This document shows, piece by piece, positions 1-6,653 of a stretch of DNA of 14,880 nt (position 1 is the first letter of the stretch; the number at the start of each line of letters is the position of its first letter). The position numbers were made by a program, and so were the translations under genes. The stretch lies in NCBI GenBank assembly GCA_037445185.1, contig JBBIKZ010000058.1, forward strand, positions 1 through 14,880. The letters are read 5' to 3'. The notes under the pieces were generated by a model. The model saw only the letters and a list, made by a program, of their open reading frames with translations, was not told where the DNA came from and did no database searches. Source of the DNA: JANWZL01 sp037445185. GTDB lineage: Bacteria; Pseudomonadota; Gammaproteobacteria; Burkholderiales; Thiobacillaceae.

Positions 1-153
1 ATCAGCTTCAACGTCCAATATCTGCAGGACGTCCTCAACAACCTCGATAGCGAGACAGTGCAGTGCGGCTTTGGCGACGCCAGCAGTTCCATGCTGATCA
101 CCGTCCCCGGCGAGGCGCATTTCCGCTACGTCGTGATGCCGATGCGCATCTGA
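1..153 (+). CDS. dnaN: DNA polymerase III beta subunit (sliding clamp), C-terminal end
   Basis: The first 50 codons read in frame 1 and stop at TGA 151-153. The peptide begins ISFNVQYLQDVLNNLDSE and ends FRYVVMPMRI, which matches the last strand-helix-strand unit of the bacterial beta clamp; the ending VMPMR(I/L) is a hallmark of the family. The clamp is a ring-shaped dimer that tethers DNA polymerase III and other partners to DNA. The gene is cut only by the window edge. gyrB follows 92 bases downstream with no recF between them. A 5-bp hairpin at 164-177 ending in a short T run could be a weak terminator. Recognition is from the C-terminus alone but is very specific. Confidence 0.93.
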   Translation: MSFNVQYLQDVLNNLDSETVQCGFGDASSSMLITVPGEAHFRYVVMPMRI

Positions 154-237
154 TCGCTGCGCGAAGGCTTGCGCCTTTCCTGCATTTCGACTTAAAGCGC
201 CCTGCGCTACGCAGCGACCCCTAACTGATACGAGGAT

Positions 238-253
238 TGTTTCACGTGGAACC
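238..253. promoter_or_regulatory. parS: parS-like ParB-binding site overlapping the gyrB start
   Basis: The 16 bases TGTTTCACGTGGAACC match the widely conserved chromosomal parS consensus TGTTTCACGTGAAACA at 14 of 16 positions, with the invariant CACGTG core and both flanking arms. parS sites bind ParB, cluster near the replication origin, and drive chromosome segregation and SMC loading. The location between dnaN and gyrB is what is expected of such a site. The GTG in the core is also the best-placed start codon of gyrB, so ParB occupancy would sit on the translation start region. Binding is inferred from sequence only. Confidence 0.75.
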
Positions 254-2723
254 CCAATCGAGCAGCAACCCCGCCAACAACGCCTACGACGAATCCAGCA
301 TCCAGCAGCTCGAGGGTCTGGAAGCGGTGCGCAAGCGGCCCGGCATGTACATCGGCGACACCCAGGACGGCACCGGCCTGCATCACATGGTGTTCGAGGT
401 GCTGGACAACGCCATCGACGAGGCCCTGGCCGGCTACTGCGACGACATCAAGGTCATCATCCACGCCGACAACTCCATCACGGTGATCGACAACGGCCGC
501 GGCATCCCGGTGGGCATCAAGTTCGACGACAAGCACGAACCCAAGCGCTCTGCCGCCGAGATCGTCATGTGCGTGCTGCATGCCGGCGGCAAGTTCAACC
601 AAAACAGCTACAAGGTGTCCGGCGGCCTGCATGGCGTCGGCGTGTCCTGCGTCAATGCCCTGTCGAAATGGCTCAAGCTCAGCATCCGCCGCGACGGCAA
701 GCACTACTTCATGGAGTTCCACCGCGGCGTGCCGCAGGACCGCATCGTCGAGATCCAGAACGGCGTCGAGATCTCGCCCATGAAGGTGGTCGGCGAGACC
801 AGCCGGCGCGGCACCGAGGTGCACTTCCTGGCCGACGAGGAGATCTTCGGCCACGTCGAGTTCCATTACGAGATCCTGGCCAAGCGCATCCGCGAGCTTT
901 CCTTCCTCAACAACGGCGTCAAGATAGAGCTCATCGACGAGCGTGACGGCCGCCACGAGAATTTCGCCTTCTCCGGCGGCGTGAAGGGCTTCGTCGAGTA
1001 CATCAACCGCAACAAGACGGTGCTGCACCCCAACGTCTTCCATGCAGCGGGCGAATCCAGCGCGGGCGGCGTGCCCATCTCCGTGGAAGTGGCCATGCAG
1101 TGGAACAACAGCTACCAGGAACAGGTACTGTGCTTCACCAACAACATCCCGCAGTCCGACGGCGGCACCCACCTAACCGGTCTGCGCGCGGCGATGACGC
1201 GCGTCATCAACAAGTACATCGAGGAGAACGAGATAGCCAAGAAGAACAAGGTTGAGATCACCGGCGACGACATGCGCGAGGGCCTGGCCTGCGTGCTGTC
1301 GGTGAAGATGCCCGATCCCAAATTCTCCTCGCAGACCAAGATGAAGCTGGTCTCCAGCGAGGCCCGGCCGGCGGTGGAGGAGATCGTGTCGCAGAAATTG
1401 GCGGAATTCCTGCTGGAAAGACCGCAGGACGCCAAGATCATCTGCGCCAAGATCGTCGAGGCCGCGCGCGCGCGTGACGCCGCGCGGAAGGCGCGTGAGA
1501 TGACCCGCCGCAAGGGTGTGCTCGATTCCGCGGGGCTCCCCGGCAAGCTGGCCGATTGCCAGGAGAAGGACCCGGCCCTGTCCGAGCTCTACCTAGTCGA
1601 GGGCGACTCCGCCGGCGGCTCCGCCAAGCAGGGCCGCGACCGCAAGTTCCAGGCCATCCTCCCGCTCAAGGGCAAGATCCTCAACGTGGAGAAGGCGCGC
1701 TTCGACAAGATGCTCTCCTCCGCTGAGGTCGCCACCCTCATCACCGCGCTGGGCACCGGCATCGGCAAGGACGACTACGACCCGGCCAAGCTGCGCTATC
1801 ATCGCATCATCATCATGACCGACGCCGACGTCGACGGCTCGCACATCCGCACCCTTCTGCTCACCTTCTTCTACCGGCAGATGCCCGAGCTGGTCGAGCG
1901 CGGCCACATCTACATCGCCCAGCCGCCGCTGTACAAGGTCAAGCAGGGCAAGACCGAGACCTACCTCAAGGACGAGCATGAGCTCAAGCAGTATCTGCTG
2001 CGCACCGCCCTCGAGGGCGCCGCACTCGTCCCTTCGGCCGGTGCCGAGCCCATCGCCGAGGAGCGTTTCGAAAAGATCGCCCGACAATTCCTCGTCGCCG
2101 AGGCGATCATCGAACGGCTTGGCCGCCGCATGGATCAGGACGTGCTCTACGCCCTGCTGCATGTCCCGGCCATCCGTTTGGACAGCGCGGAAGCTGCCAG
2201 CGCCGCAGCGGTGAGCCTCAGCCGCGAGCTCGCCAAGCTAGGGCCGGTCGAGGTCATCCCGCACAAGGAGGCGGAGAACGGCCACTGGCGTTTGGAGATC
2301 ATCAAGACCCGCCACGGCATCAGCCTGACCACCTACCTCGACGCCCATTTCATCGAAGGCGGCGACTACGACCCCCTGCGCCAGACCGCCGAGATCCTCA
2401 GCGGCCTGATCGGTGAAGGCGCCGAGATCCGCCGCGTCGAGGCACGTGCCGCGGCGCGCGATTTCAAGCAGGCCCTGGACTGGCTGCTGGAGGAGGTGAA
2501 GAAGAACCTCAGCATCCAGCGCTACAAGGGTCTGGGCGAGATGAACCCCGAACAGCTGTGGGAAACCACCATGGACCCGAGCGTGCGCCGCCTGCTCAAG
2601 GTCCAGATCGAGGACGCCATCGCCGCCGACGAGATCTTCACCACCCTCATGGGCGAGGAAGTGGAACCGCGGCGCAACTTCATCGAGACCAACGCCCTGG
2701 GGGTGCGCAATCTGGACGTGTGA
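246..2723 (+). CDS. gyrB: DNA gyrase subunit B
   Basis: This is the ATPase subunit of DNA gyrase, which introduces negative supercoils with GyrA. In order, residues about 15-220 form the GHKL ATPase domain (LEAVRKRPGMYIGDT, VLDNAIDEA, DNGRGIPVG, GGLHGVG), followed by the S5-like transducer. The TOPRIM domain comes next (LYLVEGDSAGGSAKQGRDR and DADVDGSHIRTLLLTFFYR). An insertion of about 160 residues follows, as in many beta- and gammaproteobacterial GyrB, and then the conserved tail QRYKGLGEMNPEQLWETTMDP. Start choice: the frame is open from TTG 237, but the purine-rich GAGG at 232-235 would be only one base from that codon, whereas it lies 10 bases before GTG 246. GTG gives 825 residues and lies inside a parS-like palindrome. 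A weak candidate promoter is TTGCGC 169-174 and TTAAAG 192-197, 17 bases apart. The gene looks intact. Confidence 0.97.
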   Translation: MEPQSSSNPANNAYDESSIQQLEGLEAVRKRPGMYIGDTQDGTGLHHMVFEVLDNAIDEALAGYCDDIKVIIHADNSITVIDNGRGIPVGIKFDDKHEPKRSAAEIVMCVLHAGGKFNQNSYKVSGGLHGVGVSCVNALSKWLKLSIRRDGKHYFMEFHRGVPQDRIVEIQNGVEISPMKVVGETSRRGTEVHFLADEEIFGHVEFHYEILAKRIRELSFLNNGVKIELIDERDGRHENFAFSGGVKGFVEYINRNKTVLHPNVFHAAGESSAGGVPISVEVAMQWNNSYQEQVLCFTNNIPQSDGGTHLTGLRAAMTRVINKYIEENEIAKKNKVEITGDDMREGLACVLSVKMPDPKFSSQTKMKLVSSEARPAVEEIVSQKLAEFLLERPQDAKIICAKIVEAARARDAARKAREMTRRKGVLDSAGLPGKLADCQEKDPALSELYLVEGDSAGGSAKQGRDRKFQAILPLKGKILNVEKARFDKMLSSAEVATLITALGTGIGKDDYDPAKLRYHRIIIMTDADVDGSHIRTLLLTFFYRQMPELVERGHIYIAQPPLYKVKQGKTETYLKDEHELKQYLLRTALEGAALVPSAGAEPIAEERFEKIARQFLVAEAIIERLGRRMDQDVLYALLHVPAIRLDSAEAASAAAVSLSRELAKLGPVEVIPHKEAENGHWRLEIIKTRHGISLTTYLDAHFIEGGDYDPLRQTAEILSGLIGEGAEIRRVEARAAARDFKQALDWLLEEVKKNLSIQRYKGLGEMNPEQLWETTMDPSVRRLLKVQIEDAIAADEIFTTLMGEEVEPRRNFIETNALGVRNLDV

Positions 2724-2810
2724 GCGTGGTCAACCACCCTCGTGGTAGATCATTGGTCGGGCCGTGGGTCGGCCAGCGGGCCAAGCGGGTAGTTGTTGCG
2801 CTTTACGGTT

Positions 2811-2828
2811 GTCGGGCTGAAGCCCGAC
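2811..2828. repeat. Small intergenic palindrome (REP-like)
   Basis: GTCGGGCT and AGCCCGAC form a perfect 8-bp stem around a 2-base loop in the spacer after gyrB. A diverged relative, sharing TGTCGG, CTGAAG and CCG in the same order, lies at 14637-14655. Such short imperfect palindromes are typical dispersed intergenic repeats. A transcriptional role as a gyrB terminator is possible, but no T-run follows. Confidence 0.45.
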
Positions 2829-2918
2829 CTACACCTGACTTCAGCCTATTGGACGAAGGCTGACGATTCTTCGGATGGCCTGCCAGGCAGCCGCATCGCC
2901 CCTCTCCCGAGACACTGC

Positions 2919-3297
2919 ATGGACCTGAACGCGAAACTGACGGACGCCGAGCTGGACGAGCTCGAGCAGTTCCTGTTGTCCGACCCCGGAGGGTTGGTCG
3001 CCCCTGTTCGAATCGGAGAACGTCATCGATCTGCTGGCCCCCATGTTCCTCTATGGCACCGAGGAAGGCAGCGACATGCTGGCGGCCCGTCCGGAAGAGA
3101 CCGCCAGAAACCACACTGCCCTGGCGGAAGCCATCGGCCCCTGCGTGATCGGCATCCGCGACTTCTGGCTGCCGCAGCGCAAGGCGGCCACCACCATCCG
3201 CCGCCAGTCGGCCAAGATCGGCCGCAACGACCAGTGTCCCTGCGGCAGCGGCAGGAAGTACAAGAAGTGCTGCGGCAGATCGGAGTATCTGCATTAA
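2919..3297 (+). pseudogene. UPF0149 (YecA-like) SEC-C motif protein, internally deleted and frameshifted
   Basis: The reading frame from ATG 2919 encodes MDLNAKLTDAELDELEQFLL, typical of the start of UPF0149/YecA-like proteins. It then leaves the family after the DP at about residue 23. The family sequence resumes in another frame from about 2995 (SPLFESENVIDLLAPM). It continues through AIGPCVIGIRDFWLPQRK and ends in the zinc-binding SEC-C motif CPCGSGRKYKKCCG, with the characteristic four Cys arrangement, before TAA 3295-3297. The middle of the family is missing, so an internal deletion joined two frames. The remaining 84-residue ORF starting at ATG 3043 could still make a SEC-C peptide, but I see no ribosome-binding site arguing for it. 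Element A begins at the last base of its stop codon. Confidence 0.72.
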
Positions 3298-3674
3298 CCT
3301 AAAAACCTCAGTTGAACGCGCCCGAAGGCGGGTTTGTGCGTGTGGGGGGCTCGGCGCGACGACGCCGCGGGGTCGGCGACTGCGTAGCGCGGAGCAGGGG
3401 CCCCGCAGGGGATGCGACCGCGGCGCAGGATGCGGGCGCCCCCGGGGCAGTCGCCGGCATCCCCTCCGCTGTCCGATCCCCGCTCACGCGGGGCCCCTCG
3501 GACGACGCTACGGGGCGCCCCCGCAAGGAGGAGCAACGCAGCCAGACGCGCGCACAGACCCGAAAGCGGGCGCGTAGCGGCCTCACCTTCCGGGTGAGCG
3601 TGCTCGGAGGCGCAAACGTCAGGTTCCATGCGTCTTTGCGAAGGCCAAGGAGCGGTCAACTGAGGTTTTTAGGT
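3297..3674. mobile_element. Element A copy 1: non-autonomous MITE-like element, 19-bp TIRs
   Basis: The perfect terminal inverted repeats ACCTAAAAACCTCAGTTGA (3297-3315) and its reverse complement (3656-3674) bound 378 bases, and TTA flanks both sides (3294-3296, 3675-3677) as an apparent target duplication. Further inverted repeats are nested inside: 3317-3344 pairs with 3547-3574 imperfectly, AGGGGATGC near 3408 pairs with GCATCCCCT near 3458, and CTCACC/GGTGAG forms a hairpin at 3582-3598. Open frames exist in several phases on both strands but none resembles a transposase, so it must be mobilised in trans if at all. A second copy in the same orientation begins at 14680. The parent transposon is unknown to me. 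Confidence 0.75.
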
Positions 3675-3811
3675 TTAACCCGGGACGAAGAACCCGCAAA
3701 GTAGCCCTGCCTGCGGCGGAATGGACCGACGCCATGCACTGGCCTGGCTGGAGGGTCATGCCGCTCGTCGAGCGCGCGCGCAGCCACCCGAGACCGTTCC
3801 ATGGACCATAT

Positions 3812-4896
3812 CTGCGCCGCCGCCCAGTCGCCCATCCGAGCGGCGGTGCGGGCCTGCTCCAGCATGCGGCCGGCCTCCAGCTCGTCGACGCGGCGCTGCA
3901 CCAGGGGGTCGGGCAGCAGCGCCTCCCAGGCCTGAAGGGACACGGCGGGCAGCTTGAGCTGCGCCTCGGGGAAGGCGACCGGGTTGCCGTCCAGGCGGTG
4001 GCGGTGACCTCCGCCTGCAGCAGGGGGATCGCGCCCGCCCCCTCGGCAGGGGCGGGCAGCACGACCTCCACCAGGGCCCAGGCCTCGGCGCCCCAGGCCA
4101 GGTCGGGCAGGCGCGCCACCGGGAAGCCGCGCAGGTTCTCCAGCGGGTAGTCGTTGAGCAGCCTGGCGCGGATGTCCCCGGGGGTGACCAGGGCGAGGCG
4201 CAGCTGCCGTGCCTAGAGGTTGGCGCTGAGTTCGAACTCCTCGGCGAAGGGCTCGAAGAGGTCCTGGGCGGTGTCGCCGTAGTAGTGGTTGCCCTGCCCC
4301 GCCCGGGCCATGGCCACCATCAGGTCCTAATTGAACTGGTGGCCCAGGCCGTAGGTGGAGGTGGTCACCCCCTTGAGGGCGAGCTCGCCGCACTGTTGGG
4401 CAATCAGGTCCGAGTCGGTGCGGCCGACGTTGGCGTTGCCGTCGGACAGCAGGATGACGCGGGACAGCCCGGCCTCCTGGGCGAAGTCGGCCAGGCATCT
4501 GGCGCCGGCCTCCCAGCCTCCGTGCAGGTTGGTGGAGCCGCCCTCGTGGATGTCCTCCAGGGCCTGGTGCAGGGCGCGCCGGTCGCCCACCTGCTGGGCG
4601 GGCACCAGCACGTGGACGCGGTCGTCGAAGCTCACCAGGGCCGCCCGGTCGTCCGGCCGCAGCTGGTCGACGATGTGCCGGGCGCAGCGCTTGGCCTCAT
4701 GCAGGGGCTAGCCGGACATGGAGCCGGAGCGGTCGATGACCAGGGCGAGCTGGTAGGGGGGACGCGTCTTCACCGCGGACGGGTCGGCGTCGCGGGACTA
4801 GATGCGCACCAGCACCTGCACCCGCTGGGCGTGCCCGGCGATGAGGGCGGACTTGAGGGGGGTGAGGATGAGTTGGGGGACGTTCTGATCGGTCAT
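3812..4896 (-). pseudogene. von Willebrand factor A domain protein, broken by four TAG codons and a frameshift
   Basis: ATG 4894-4896 is preceded by AAGGAG at good spacing and starts MTDQNVPQLILTPLKSALIAG. The VWA domain follows with the metal-ion-binding MIDAS motif DRSGSMSG, EAKRCARHIVDQLRPDD, GGSTNLHGGWEAG and VILLSDGNANVG. The frame is interrupted by TAG at 4798-4800, 4708-4710, 4327-4329 and 4213-4215, all in phase, with clear family sequence on both sides. At about 3994-4005 the family sequence moves to another frame (DGNPVAFPEAQLKLPAVSLQAWEALLPDPLVQRRVDELEAG), consistent with a one-base loss. Recognisable similarity ends near 3812, and the remaining bases to 3675 are unassigned. VWA proteins of this kind usually mediate metal-dependent protein interactions; here the gene is most likely dead. 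All four stops being TAG is noted separately. Confidence 0.8.
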
Positions 4897-5139
4897 GGTG
4901 GGCTCCTTGTTCTCCGCCGGCCCGATAGCCGGCGAGAGGAGTAGATTACGCGGTGGGTGGCTCACTGGATGCGCCTGCCGGAAACCGGCGCGGGCATTGG
5001 GCCGGCGGTGTTTCGTGCGGCAAGGCACGCTTGCACAGTGCGGAGCGACGGGCGGTTGAACGACAGGGGTGTCGGGGATCGGTCGCGTGCGGCCGTGATG
5101 GTGGCCTCCAGACGGTGCACAGGGCCTTGGAGAGCGGAT
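4897..5139. other. Spacer without recognised gene
   Basis: This 243-base stretch lies between the VWA pseudogene start and the vapC end. Open frames run through it on both strands but they give arginine/alanine-rich peptides with no recognisable family or ribosome-binding site. The part next to 4896 must hold the old VWA promoter. I see no repeat or RNA gene. Confidence 0.4.
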
Positions 5140-5547
5140 TCACGAGGTGGCCAGCCAGTTTTCGACCTTCAGGCCGGGGTAGTCCTTGAAGTCCGCCTCG
5201 TTGTTGGTGATGAGGGTGGCGCCCACACTGATGGCATGGGCGGCGATGAGGCGGTCGAGCGCGTCGCGGCGGCGGTCGCGCACCGCGACGGCGAGGACGC
5301 CATAACTTTCCGCTGCGTGCTCTTCAAAAGGCAAAACCGGGACTCGCTCCAGGAAAAATCTCAAAGCCCGCTCCGCAGCGGGCATGTCTTCTTGTGGACA
5401 GCGCTCGACACCATGCCGAAGCTCGGCATAGGTCACCACGGATATCATGACATCGCCCACAGGTGTCTTTTTGAACCGCTCAATCACGTGAGGTGGGCGC
5501 GCATCCATGAGATGGATGCATATGTTGGTATCGAGCAGATAGCTCAT
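5140..5547 (-). CDS. vapC: VapC-type PIN-domain ribonuclease toxin
   Basis: A 135-residue protein of typical VapC length. PIN-domain toxins are magnesium-dependent endoribonucleases that cut tRNA or rRNA when released from their antitoxin. The acidic active-site residues appear in order: D6 in YLLDTN, E42 in TYAELRHG, D98 in ALDRLIAAHA, and the TNNEADF segment at 114-120 giving N115/D119. The ending GLKVENW is also typical. ATG 5545-5547 overlaps the stop of the upstream antitoxin (ATGA), which indicates translational coupling. Nothing in the sequence suggests inactivation, so it is one of the few intact genes in this decaying stretch. The target RNA cannot be told from sequence. Confidence 0.93.
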   Translation of the reverse strand: MSYLLDTNICIHLMDARPPHVIERFKKTPVGDVMISVVTYAELRHGVERCPQEDMPAAERALRFFLERVPVLPFEEHAAESYGVLAVAVRDRRRDALDRLIAAHAISVGATLITNNEADFKDYPGLKVENWLATS

Positions 5548-5816
5548 GGTTCAGCCTTGCCCGGCTTCTGACCAAAAACAGTCGTCCAGTCGCGCTCCTT
5601 CTGCTCGTGAAACTCACGTCCCTCGGCCATGAAGCTGGGCGGGAACATGGCGAATATATCCATCAAATCGTCCAGCGTCTTTTTCTTCACCGGCTTCACC
5701 ACCAGAGTGTTGCCGACTCGTTCGATTTCGACTTCCTGGCTGGCTTCGACTATGGCCAGTTCCTTGGGGATGCGGATGGCCAGGGAATTTCCGCTCTTGA
5801 ATACTCGGGTCAGCAT
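5544..5816 (-). CDS. vapB: VapB-type antitoxin, AbrB/MazE-like DNA-binding domain
   Basis: A 90-residue protein. Residues 1-47 (MLTRVFKSGNSLAIRIPKEL ... VGNTLVVKPVKKK) form the swapped-hairpin AbrB/SpoVT DNA-binding domain common to VapB antitoxins, and the acidic/aromatic C-terminal part (DDLMDIFAMFPPSFMAEGREF) would wrap around and inhibit the toxin. ATG 5814-5816 is preceded by AGGAGG at 5-base spacing. The same frame stays open upstream through element B, but that extension is not coding. VapB-VapC complexes usually repress their own promoter, and the palindrome directly upstream fits that. Stability of the locus by addiction could explain why it is intact while its neighbours have decayed (inference). 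Confidence 0.92.
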   Translation of the reverse strand: MLTRVFKSGNSLAIRIPKELAIVEASQEVEIERVGNTLVVKPVKKKTLDDLMDIFAMFPPSFMAEGREFHEQKERDWTTVFGQKPGKAEP

Positions 5817-5834
5817 GATGGCCTCCTGTGTGAA

Positions 5835-5872
5835 TGTATATACAGGATATACCCAGTATATGGGCACTTCAA
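5835..5872 (-). promoter_or_regulatory. vapBC promoter with overlapping operator palindrome
   Basis: On the minus strand TTGAAG (5867-5872) and TATCCT (5844-5849) are separated by exactly 17 bases, giving a good sigma-70-type promoter for vapBC. The perfect palindrome TGTATATACA at 5835-5844 abuts the -10, and a related TATAC-rich half-site (GTATAT/ATATAC) lies between the two boxes. This is the arrangement expected for autorepression by VapB. The stretch is strikingly AT-rich compared with its surroundings. Confidence 0.65.
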
Positions 5873-5890
5873 CCGGGCATGACAGCCTAG

Positions 5891-6051
5891 GAGCCTGTCG
5901 GACTTGAGCGATCGTAGCGAGCCGGGTGGGAGAGCGAGGACAGTTTTTCACGATTTCGAGGCGCATAGTGGGCCTATGCAACGAGAAATCGGGGGAAAAT
6001 GGACCGCTCTTCCCATCGGCGCAGTAGATCAGTCTCAAGTCCGACAGGCTC
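5891..6051. mobile_element. Element B copy 1: 161-bp MITE-like element flanked by CTAG
   Basis: Perfect 18-bp inverted ends GAGCCTGTCGGACTTGAG (5891-5908) and complement (6034-6051) are flanked by CTAG at 5887-5890 and 6052-6055. CTAG target duplications are typical of some IS5-group elements, so trans-mobilisation by such a transposase is plausible. The centre has a strong stem: CGATTTC 5951-5957 with GAAATCG 5985-5991, and GCATAG 5963-5968 with CTATGC 5974-5979. There is no transposase ORF. It is inserted between the vapBC promoter and a broken gene on the same strand. The copy at 14430-14590 has the same length and orientation and differs at one base. Confidence 0.8.
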
Positions 6052-6058
6052 CTAGGTT

Positions 6059-6396
6059 CGAGTTGTTTGAGCAGTGCAGCTCCGACTTCTGCCAAGCAGG
6101 CCATGAACTCGTCGGTGTTGTTGAGCGGGCGGCGGGTCAGGCTGACCCGGCGCACGGTGGGCAGGAGTCAGCGGGTAGCGGCCAGCCTGGCCTAGTCCAA
6201 GCGGTTGGCCAGGGCCCCGCGCTCGTCAGCCCAGCGGGCCAGGGGGCAATCGCCCAGGGCCTCTTTCAGGGCGGGGGTTGGGCCCATCTGGCACAGCTCG
6301 GGCGGGCTGACTTCCAGCCACAGCCGATGGGGCATCGCCGCCAGGCGAGAAGGCGTGATTTGGAGAGGCCCTTGAAGGGTCAAGGGGGACCTGTCA
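6059..6396 (-). pseudogene. Unrecognised gene fragment with two in-frame stops, cut by element B
   Basis: On the minus strand a continuous coding-like peptide runs through two stops: TPSRLAAMPHRLWLEVSPPE, then CQMGPTPALKEALGDCPLARWADERGA, then TAG (about 6192), ARLAATR, TGA (about 6168), LLPTVRRVSLTRRPLNNTDEFMACLAEVGAALLKQLEP. Codon bias and amino-acid composition look like a real protein, and both stops are one C-to-T change from a sense codon (CAG, CGA). The 3' end meets element B, and nothing resembling a continuation is seen beyond it; the 5' side meets IS21-type repeats. I do not recognise the family. It is most simply an internal piece of a gene stranded between two insertions. Confidence 0.45.
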
Positions 6397-6444
6397 GGCG
6401 ACACCGTAAATTGACCCCCTGGCGAGACGTGGAACTGACCCCTT
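6397..6444. repeat. Two 24-bp tandem repeats, IS21-type terminal repeats
   Basis: Bases 6397-6420 and 6421-6444 are adjacent 24-mers matching at 17 positions, both starting GGCGA and ending with TGACCCC plus two bases. Repeated subterminal motifs of this form next to the transposase start are characteristic of IS21-family ends, where they serve as transposase-binding sites. The istA remnant begins 16 bases downstream. Confidence 0.55.
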
Positions 6445-6460
6445 GTCAGCATGGAGGTTG

Positions 6461-6580
6461 ATGTTGGAAGCGGAAGCGGTCACGACGATCATTCGGTCGT
6501 GGCAGTCTGGCCGGGGTGCGAAGCGGATTGCCAACGCCTTGGGCATCGCACGCAACACGGTTCGGCAGCCTCCGCATGCC
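6461..6580 (+). pseudogene. istA: IS21-family transposase (IstA) N-terminal remnant
   Basis: From ATG 6461, after GGAGG at 6453-6457, the peptide MLEAEAVTTIIRSWQSGRGAKRIANALGIARNTVR is the N-terminal helix-turn-helix of an IS21-type IstA (sequence pattern: repeated helix, AKRIANALGIARNTVR recognition helix). The similarity stops at about residue 36. What follows (QPPHAASAVQTR) is not transposase, and the rest of istA and all of istB are absent. The element is therefore a dead, 3'-deleted left end. The deletion junction lies close to the end of the hemerythrin gene, whose stop codon is at 6654. Confidence 0.6.
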
Positions 6581-6653
6581 GCGTCTGCCGTGCAAACCCG
6601 AGCACTTGAGCACTTGCAGCGCTCCTGCGGGCCCCCCCGCCTCGGCGAGGCGC

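Noticed and set aside
207..1172. Long open frame antisense to the start of gyrB
   Set aside because: It lies wholly opposite a conserved gene, gives a low-complexity His/Asp/Val-rich peptide, and reflects GC-rich codon bias of gyrB.
3294..3704. Open frames on both strands within element A
   Set aside because: Arg/Ala/Pro-rich peptides with no family match, running through the terminal repeats; best explained as GC-rich shadow frames in a non-coding element.
3812..4896. Genetic-code change reassigning TAG
   Set aside because: The hemerythrin gene ends in TAG, a TGA also interrupts the nearby fragment at about 6168, and the VWA gene carries a frameshift; decay is the simpler explanation.
5544..6155. 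A 203-residue frame extending vapB upstream through element B
   Set aside because: The extension crosses the promoter/operator and element B; the ATG at 5816 has a strong ribosome-binding site and the normal AbrB-type N-terminus.
6638..6652. Hairpin CGCCTC/GAGGCG after the hemerythrin gene as a terminator
   Set aside because: The stem is only 6 bp with no T run on the relevant strand; not enough to call.
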